From NCBI GenBank assembly GCA_002279705.1, contig NCCO01000011.1:1-47403 (forward strand): 47,403 bases of DNA, read 5' to 3'. The stretch comes from Allobosea sp. 12-68-7 (GTDB taxonomy: Bacteria > Pseudomonadota > Alphaproteobacteria > Rhizobiales > Beijerinckiaceae). Positions 42,310 to 47,403 of the stretch are shown in pieces (the first letter of the stretch is position 1; each line of letters begins with the position of its first letter). Below the pieces are notes generated by a model, which saw nothing but the letters and a program-made list of their open reading frames with translations, was not told where the DNA came from and ran no database searches. Both the position numbers and the translations under genes were made by a program.

Positions 42310-43479
42310 ATGGACGCGAGCTGCCGCTTCGGTATCGAGGAAGAGTACTTTCTGTCCGATGCCGCCAGTCGTGGGATCGTGCGCCAGGTCTCGCCCGCCT
42401 TCATCGCGGCGGCTCATGAGGCCTTTCCGGATGAAGTGCAGCGCGAGATGCTGCAGTCGCAGATCGAGGTGGCGACGCCGGTCTGCAGCTCGATGGCGCA
42501 GGCGCGCGGGGCCCTGACGACGCTGCGCACGGGCCTGGCCGGCCTGGCGCTCGAGCACGACATGCTGCTGCTGGCCTGCGGGACCCATCCCAGCGCCGCC
42601 TGGTCGCGGCAGCGCGCGACCGACGCCTCCCGCTACGACGCTCTCATGCGCGATCTCCAGATGCTGGGCAGCCGCAACCAGCTCTGCGGGCTGCATGTCC
42701 ATGTCGAGGTCGCCGACGAGGACGAGCGCATCCGCCTGATGGCCCGCATCATGCCGTTCCTGCCGCTGCTGCTGGCGCTCTCGACCTCCTCGCCCTTTTG
42801 GCAGGGCCGCCGCACCGGGCTCATGGGCTACCGCCTTGCGGCCTATGGCGAATTGCCGCGGACGGGGCTGCCTGATCTCTTCGCCGATCCCGCGGATTAC
42901 CGTGCCTATGTCGACACCATGGTCGCGGCGGGCGCGATCAAGGATGCGAGCTATCTCTGGTGGGCGATCCGCCCGTCCAACAGGCATCCGACGCTCGAGT
43001 TGCGGATCGCCGACAGTTGCACGCGCCTCGACGACACGCTCGCCATCGCCGCGCTCTATCGCTGCCTCGTCCGCCATCTGCTGCGGCAGCCGGCGCTCAA
43101 CCGGGAGCTGACCGCCGCCGCGCGGGCGATCGCGGCGGAGAACCTCTGGCGCGCGCAGCGCTACGGCATCCATGGCGGACTGGTCGACGAGGCCAGCCGC
43201 AGCATGCGCAGCGTGCCGAGCCTGCTGGAGGATCTCGTCGCGCGCCTCGACGAGGACGCGCAGGCGCTGGACTGCGCCGCCGAGCTGGAGGCCTGCCGCG
43301 CGATCGCGGCGCAGGGCACGAGCGCGGACGTCCAGCTCGCGGTCTATGAGGAGGCGCGCGCCCGGGCCGGTGGGCCGGCGGCGGGCCTCGCCGCCGTGAT
43401 CGACTGGATCGCATCCGAGACCCGGCTCGACCGGACCGGCTGGGGACGGGGAATGCAAGACGGACCCGGCACGGCCTGA
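42310..43479 (+). CDS. ybdK: YbdK-type carboxylate-amine ligase (GCS2 family)
   Basis: The 389-residue protein is a GCS2-type ATP-dependent glutamate-cysteine ligase homologue. RFGIEEEYFL at 6-15 is the ATP/metal motif, with LCGLHVHVEV, ALSTSSPFW and SNRHPTLELRIAD further on. E. coli YbdK has only weak gamma-glutamylcysteine ligase activity, so the true substrate may differ. The ATG at 42310 has a good GAGGATGAGG site. It is followed by gshA, an unrelated-looking ligase of the same reaction, 170 bp later in the same direction. Confidence 0.93.
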   Translation: MDASCRFGIEEEYFLSDAASRGIVRQVSPAFIAAAHEAFPDEVQREMLQSQIEVATPVCSSMAQARGALTTLRTGLAGLALEHDMLLLACGTHPSAAWSRQRATDASRYDALMRDLQMLGSRNQLCGLHVHVEVADEDERIRLMARIMPFLPLLLALSTSSPFWQGRRTGLMGYRLAAYGELPRTGLPDLFADPADYRAYVDTMVAAGAIKDASYLWWAIRPSNRHPTLELRIADSCTRLDDTLAIAALYRCLVRHLLRQPALNRELTAAARAIAAENLWRAQRYGIHGGLVDEASRSMRSVPSLLEDLVARLDEDAQALDCAAELEACRAIAAQGTSADVQLAVYEEARARAGGPAAGLAAVIDWIASETRLDRTGWGRGMQDGPGTA

Positions 43480-43649
43480 GCCCACGGGGAGCCCTGCGCC
43501 GGAGGGGATGCGCCCCCGCGCGAATGCGCAGGACAGGTCGTTGTCGCGGGTTCGCGCCTCGCCTATGTCTGGCGCACCCGGAGCCTGAGATCCGCCTCGC
43601 CAGACCGGCGCGGCGAGCCTGGCCGTCCTGTTGTTATGCCGGAGCACCC

Positions 43650-45047
43650 ATGGCTCGCGACCTGTCCGATTCGACCCCGATCGGGTCCAAGACCGAACTG
43701 ATGTCCTGGATCGCGGCCGGGGAGAAACCGCCCTCGGCCTTCCGGCTCGGCACCGAGCACGAGAAGTTCCCGTTCTATCGGGATGACCTGTCCCCGGTGC
43801 CCTATGAGGGGCGCGCGGCTGCTGGGGGACGCCCCGCCGCGGGCGGAATTCGTCATCTGCTGGAGGGGATGCAGGGCAAGCTCGGCTGGGAGCCGATCGT
43901 CGACGCCGGCCATGTCATCGGCCTCGCCGGTCCCGATGGCGGCGGCGCGATCTCGCTGGAGCCGGGGGGCCAGTTCGAGCTGTCGGGCGCCCCGGTCGAG
44001 ACGCTGCACCAGACTGCGGCGGAACTCGCCGGCCATCTCGGCGATCTCAAGGCGATCGCCGAGGTCCATGGCATCGGCTTCGTCTCGCTCGGTCACTCGC
44101 CGCTCTGGACGCGGGCGCAGACGCCGATGATGCCGAAGAGCCGCTACAGGATCATGGCCGACTACATGCCGAAGGTCGGCTCGCGCGGCCTCGACATGAT
44201 GTTCCGCACCTGCACGGTCCAGGTGAACCTCGATTTCGCGACCGAGGCCGACATGGTCAGGAAGCTGCGCGTGGCCCTGGCCCTGCAGCCGCTGGCCACG
44301 GCCCTGTTTGCGTCCTCCCCCTTCTCGGAGGGCCAGCTCAATGGCTTTCAGTCGATGCGCTCGGAAATCTGGCGCGACACCGACAAGGCCCGCTCGGGCA
44401 TGCTCGCCTTCGCCTTCGACGAGGCGATGTCCTACGAGGCCTATGTCGACTGGGCGCTCGACGTGCCGCTGTATTTCGTCAAGCGCGGCGACACCTATCA
44501 TGACGTGGCGGGCGCCTCCTTCCGCGATCTGATGGCCGGACGCCTGCCTCAGCTTCCCGGTGTGACGGCGACGATCTCGGACTGGGCCAATCACCTCGGC
44601 ACGCTCTTCCCGGAGGCCCGCCTGAAGCGCTTCCTCGAGATGCGCGGCGCCGATGCCGGCCCGCCGGAACTGCTGAATGCGCTGCCCGCCTTCTGGGTCG
44701 GGCTGCTCTATGATCAGGCGTCGCTCGATTCCGCATGGGATCTCGTGAAGGGCTGGAGCGAGGCGGATCGCCAGGCGCTGCGCGACGCGGTTCCCGTTCA
44801 GGGGCTCGCCGCGACCGTCGCCGGCCGCAGCCTGCGCGAGATCGCGCGCGAGGTGCTCGCCCTGTCGCGGGCCGGGCTCGCCCGCCGCGCGCGGAACGAC
44901 CGGAACGGCGTCGACGAGACCGGCTTCCTCGATCCGCTCGACGCCATGGTCGCCGCCGGCCAGGTTCTCGCGCAGGATCTGGTGGAGCGCTATCGCGGCG
45001 CCTGGAAGGGGCGGATCGAGCCGCTCTTCGAGGATTTCAGGCTATAA
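43650..45047 (+). CDS. gshA: Glutamate-cysteine ligase
   Basis: This ligase makes gamma-glutamylcysteine, the first step of glutathione synthesis. The 465-residue protein is of the alphaproteobacterial/plant type: RLGTEHEKFPF near residue 32 (metal site), SLEPGGQFELSGAP, the glutamate site near MFRTCTVQVNLDF, and ASSPFSEGQLNGF. The ATG at 43650 has GGAG 7 nt upstream. gshB is not in the window. It ends 92 bp before the Flp pilin gene. Confidence 0.96.
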   Translation: MARDLSDSTPIGSKTELMSWIAAGEKPPSAFRLGTEHEKFPFYRDDLSPVPYEGRAAAGGRPAAGGIRHLLEGMQGKLGWEPIVDAGHVIGLAGPDGGGAISLEPGGQFELSGAPVETLHQTAAELAGHLGDLKAIAEVHGIGFVSLGHSPLWTRAQTPMMPKSRYRIMADYMPKVGSRGLDMMFRTCTVQVNLDFATEADMVRKLRVALALQPLATALFASSPFSEGQLNGFQSMRSEIWRDTDKARSGMLAFAFDEAMSYEAYVDWALDVPLYFVKRGDTYHDVAGASFRDLMAGRLPQLPGVTATISDWANHLGTLFPEARLKRFLEMRGADAGPPELLNALPAFWVGLLYDQASLDSAWDLVKGWSEADRQALRDAVPVQGLAATVAGRSLREIAREVLALSRAGLARRARNDRNGVDETGFLDPLDAMVAAGQVLAQDLVERYRGAWKGRIEPLFEDFRL

Positions 45048-45139
45048 TGCGCGGCTTCCGGCGAGAAGTCGCCCCTTTATGGGCATTGCAGTGATCAGAT
45101 TAACGATTTGGCCGCGATTATCCGCTAGCGTCCAGTCTC

Positions 45140-45313
45140 ATGAAAACGCTGCTCGCCCTTTTTGCTGATTTTGGTCGGGACCAACGCGGTGCCACGGCCA
45201 TCGAATATGGGTTCATCGCCGCCTTGATGTCGCTGGCCACCGTGGCGGTAATCGCGCAGATCGGTGGCAAGGTGAACGTCATGACGTGGGGCGTGATGGC
45301 CGGCCTGAACTGA
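45140..45313 (+). CDS. Flp-family type IVb pilin
   Basis: This 57-residue prepilin has a short charged leader (MKTLLALFADFGRDQRG), the cleavage site G|ATAIEYGFIAALMSL, with the Glu at +5 of the mature protein, and a single hydrophobic helix. Processed Flp is the subunit of Tad pili for adhesion. The mature part is short, as usual. No tad/cpa genes lie in the window, so it is an orphan copy here. It converges with the lysR gene. Confidence 0.9.
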   Translation: MKTLLALFADFGRDQRGATAIEYGFIAALMSLATVAVIAQIGGKVNVMTWGVMAGLN

Positions 45314-45331
45314 CGCGCCGGCCCCTCGATC

Positions 45332-46213
45332 CTATTCCGCCGCCGTCTTGAAGCTCGCCAGATTGTCCAGGCTCTGGATGATGTGTTCGGCCAGGGCGTT
45401 CGACAGCACCGAGGGGTCGAAGCGCGTGCGCAGCAGCCCGATCTTGCAGGAGGGCAGCGTCGCGAAGCCCTCCGCCGGCCCCAGAATCCGCATGCCCGGG
45501 CGAACGGCGCTCTCGGGCAGGACGGAGACGGCGAGCCCCGCGACGACGGCGGCGCCGACCGCGGTCGAGTTCCAGCTGGCATAGAGCACGCGGAAGCGCC
45601 GCCCCTTGGTTTCCAGCGCATCGACCGCTGCCTGGCGCCAGTTGCAGGTGGGCCGGCCCAGCGCCAGCGGCAGCGGGTCTTCCTCATGCACGCCATGCCG
45701 GGCGGAGCTCACCCAGAGCAGCGGCTCGATGCGGATGATCTCGCCCTGTCCGCGGCTCTCGACATGGGTGATGATGGCGAGGTCGATGTCGCCGGTGGCG
45801 ATCCGCTCGGCCAGCATCGGCGTCGGCTCGCAGACGACCGTGACCTCGGCCCGCGGGTTGGAGCGCGCGAAGCGCGCCAGGATCTCCGGCAGGTAGCGGT
45901 CGGCATAGTCGTCGGGCACGCCGAGCCGGATGCGCCCCTTGAGGTCGGCATCGGTGAAGCTCGCGACGCATTCTAGGTTCAGCCGCACGATCCGCCGGGC
46001 ATAGTCGAGCAGCCGCTCGCCATCCTCGGTCAGCTTGGCATGGCGCCCGTCACGCCCGAACAGAGGCCGCCCGACGCGCTCCTCCAGCCGCTTCATCTGC
46101 ATCGACACCGCCGACTGCGTCTTGAACACGATCTCGGCTGCGCGGGTGAAGGATCCTGTATCGGCGATCGCCACGAAGGTCTTGAGCTGGTCGGCGTCGA
46201 GCACATGAGCCAT
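45332..46213 (-). CDS. LysR-family transcriptional regulator
   Basis: The 293-residue protein has the N-terminal winged helix (LDADQLKTFVAIADTGSF, then RAAEIVFKTQSAVSMQMKRL) and a C-terminal ligand-binding domain of two Rossmann-like lobes (GRIRLGVPDDYADRYLPEIL). LysR proteins usually control a divergent gene with a small-molecule inducer; here the divergent neighbour is the DUF1127 gene, 168 bp away. I chose the ATG at 46213 (MAHVLDADQL); a start at 46240 adds nine residues. Ligand and target are unknown. Confidence 0.92.
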   Translation of the reverse strand: MAHVLDADQLKTFVAIADTGSFTRAAEIVFKTQSAVSMQMKRLEERVGRPLFGRDGRHAKLTEDGERLLDYARRIVRLNLECVASFTDADLKGRIRLGVPDDYADRYLPEILARFARSNPRAEVTVVCEPTPMLAERIATGDIDLAIITHVESRGQGEIIRIEPLLWVSSARHGVHEEDPLPLALGRPTCNWRQAAVDALETKGRRFRVLYASWNSTAVGAAVVAGLAVSVLPESAVRPGMRILGPAEGFATLPSCKIGLLRTRFDPSVLSNALAEHIIQSLDNLASFKTAAE

Positions 46214-46381
46214 GGGGAAGCCTCGCGGTCGGTCCATCAATATCTGTGTTGTCAGGGATCATAAGCATTCGTTTGGCTGATGGCCAGCGGAAAGCTAGCC
46301 TGCTGTCACCATCCGGTCCTGCCAACGGCGCGTCCAGGCAGGACAGAGGTATTCACCGTCGCCCGTTCACAGGAGGCCGTC

Positions 46382-46786
46382 ATGCTGCTCATGACATTCG
46401 CCACGAAGTCGCTCTCGTCCGTCTCGGCCGGTGCCACGCGTGTCGTGACCCTCACGTTCAAGCCGGTGAATGCCATCGTGAAAGCCCTAATCCATCGCCG
46501 AGAGGTGATGCGCCTGGGCGAACTCGACGAGCGCGCCCTCAAGGACATCGGGCTCGTCCGCTCCGATCTCGACGGCGCCCTCTCGGTGTCCTGGCTGTCG
46601 GATCCCTCGCTCATCCTCGCTGAGCGCTCCAGCGCCCGTCATGGCGTCGCCTCGCTTCGCCGTCAGGCCGCGCTCCAGCAGGCGGAGCGGGTCGCCCCGT
46701 CCCAGCCGGTCGTGCCCACCCGGCCGGTGCCGGTGGCGCCCGCGCGGCGTGCCGCCGTGGCCGAAACGGTTGCGTGCAGCGCCTGA
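46382..46786 (+). CDS. DUF1127 domain protein
   Basis: The 134-residue protein has a DUF1127 domain in the middle: RREVMRLGELDERALKDIGL, then VRSDLDGAL, a ~30-residue Arg-rich helix pair known from small proteins that touch RNA metabolism and phosphate/carbon responses in Alphaproteobacteria. Before it is a short hydrophobic/basic stretch; after it a Pro/Ala/Val tail. The start is fixed by a perfect AGGAGG site just ahead of ATG 46382. A strong terminator follows at 46811. Confidence 0.88.
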   Translation: MLLMTFATKSLSSVSAGATRVVTLTFKPVNAIVKALIHRREVMRLGELDERALKDIGLVRSDLDGALSVSWLSDPSLILAERSSARHGVASLRRQAALQQAERVAPSQPVVPTRPVPVAPARRAAVAETVACSA

Positions 46787-46810
46787 CCCCTTGGGGCTGC
46801 ACGTTCCTGC

Positions 46811-46840
46811 GGGCGGAGGCTTCGTGCCTCCGCCCTTTTT
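46811..46840 (+). terminator. Rho-independent terminator of the DUF1127 gene
   Basis: GGGCGGAGGC (46811-46820) and GCCTCCGCCC (46826-46835) form a perfect 10-bp stem over a TTCGT loop, followed by TTTTT. It is the clearest intrinsic terminator in the window and lies 25 nt after the stop. Confidence 0.93.
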
Positions 46841-46852
46841 CATGTCGGGCGG

Positions 46853-47403
46853 TCAGCGTCGGCTCGGCCCGCCGAACATCGTGTCGAAGATCGACTTCAT
46901 CGCCTCCTGATGGCTGTCCTGCACCTGACGCCCGGTCTCGAACATCTGGTTGAGGGCGTCGAGGCCGATGGCGCCGGGCCCCGCGCCGGTCGAAGGCGCC
47001 GCGTCCTGCGGTTCGGGCTCCGGCGCCGGGCGCGCCGTGCGCCGCTCCGGCTCGGGCTGGGCCTGCGCGCCACCCAACATGCCGGTCAGGATCTGGCCGA
47101 ACATCCCGCCCATCTGGTCCATGCCCATCGGCCCGCCCGGCATCTGGCCGCCGCCGAAGGGCCCGCCGCCCTGCGTCTGCCCGCCGGCGGGTGCCTGGGC
47201 GTTCCCGAACAGGCTGCCCAGAATCGCCTCGAGCGGGTTTGCCGGGCTCGCCGACTGCGGGGCCGGAGCCGGCTGCATGCCCGGCATCTGGCCGCGCATC
47301 ATCTCGGAAAACTGGCCGAGAATGCCGCCGAGACCGTTGCTCTGCATCGATTTGGTCAGGCCACCCATCACCATCGCGGCGATGACCGGCAGCATCTGCT
47401 TCA
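46853..47403 (-). CDS. DUF937-like protein, 5' end beyond the window
   Basis: Only the C-terminal ~182 residues are present; the frame is open through the edge (…KQMLPVIAAMVMGGLTKSM), so the start lies outside. The piece LPVIAAMVMGGL with GLGGILGQF and NPLEAILGSLFG is like DUF937 proteins, which are Gly/Met-rich and of unknown function. The middle is low-complexity Gly/Pro/Gln/Met. A 5' start at the ATG at 47395 is unlikely given the upstream likeness. Confidence 0.7.
   Translation of the reverse strand, partial: KQMLPVIAAMVMGGLTKSMQSNGLGGILGQFSEMMRGQMPGMQPAPAPQSASPANPLEAILGSLFGNAQAPAGGQTQGGGPFGGGQMPGGPMGMDQMGGMFGQILTGMLGGAQAQPEPERRTARPAPEPEPQDAAPSTGAGPGAIGLDALNQMFETGRQVQDSHQEAMKSIFDTMFGGPSRR

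Overview
The window is a GC-rich (roughly 70% by eye), densely coded stretch of chromosome from an alphaproteobacterium, most likely of the order Hyphomicrobiales (Rhizobiales). This rests on family content and gene order: ribF-ileS-lspA-DUF3035-M16-M16-mutL, the lipid A block cysQ-DUF4170-DUF374 acyltransferase-waaA-lpxK facing DUF2093, a DUF6101 protein, a Flp pilin and DUF1127. A Bosea-like genus would fit, but that is inference. I see no rRNA, tRNA, CRISPR array, transposase or prophage module.

Layout. 0-7.5 kb: a solitary HNH nuclease, an omega-amino acid:pyruvate transaminase, a membrane one-component regulator with TPRs, an EAL-domain protein with a degenerate catalytic site, a HAD hydrolase and a CheY-like receiver. 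7.7-18.7 kb: MaoC hydratase, then flavin synthesis (ribF), isoleucyl-tRNA synthetase and signal peptidase II (overlapping by 4 nt), a secreted DUF3035-like protein, an active/inactive pair of M16 peptidases, and mutL. 18.7-19.8 kb: an AT-richer island with a candidate HNH-type toxin and a DUF2019-like immunity gene. 19.9-25.6 kb: DMT exporter, rsmD, an RluB-type pseudouridine synthase with very long disordered tails, tadA, and a small secreted M15 peptidase.

25.6-29.5 kb: TSUP transporter, a 5'-truncated ArsR-type regulator, then a leftward cluster vapB-vapC-haloacetate dehalogenase-patatin with ATGA overlaps, preceded by a clear palindromic operator. 29.5-38.7 kb: purD, xseA, a secreted dienelactone-hydrolase-like protein and the lipid A/Kdo block. 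38.7-39.6 kb: an accessory gene of lower GC that resembles the HopA1 effector family. 39.7-47.4 kb: ubiA, a small secreted protein, rsmE, two unrelated glutamate-cysteine ligase-type enzymes (ybdK-like and gshA), an orphan Flp pilin, a LysR regulator, a DUF1127 protein with a textbook terminator, and the 3' part of a DUF937-like gene that runs off the window.

Three intergenic copies of one ~105-bp nested palindrome (9.3, 16.7 and 21.5 kb) and one unrelated palindrome (1.0 kb) mark gene borders. The items most worth following are the toxin/immunity pair, the HopA1-like gene, the HNH nuclease with its possible base-reading N-terminal domain, and the vapBC-led operon containing a dehalogenase with a complete fluoroacetate-dehalogenase active site.
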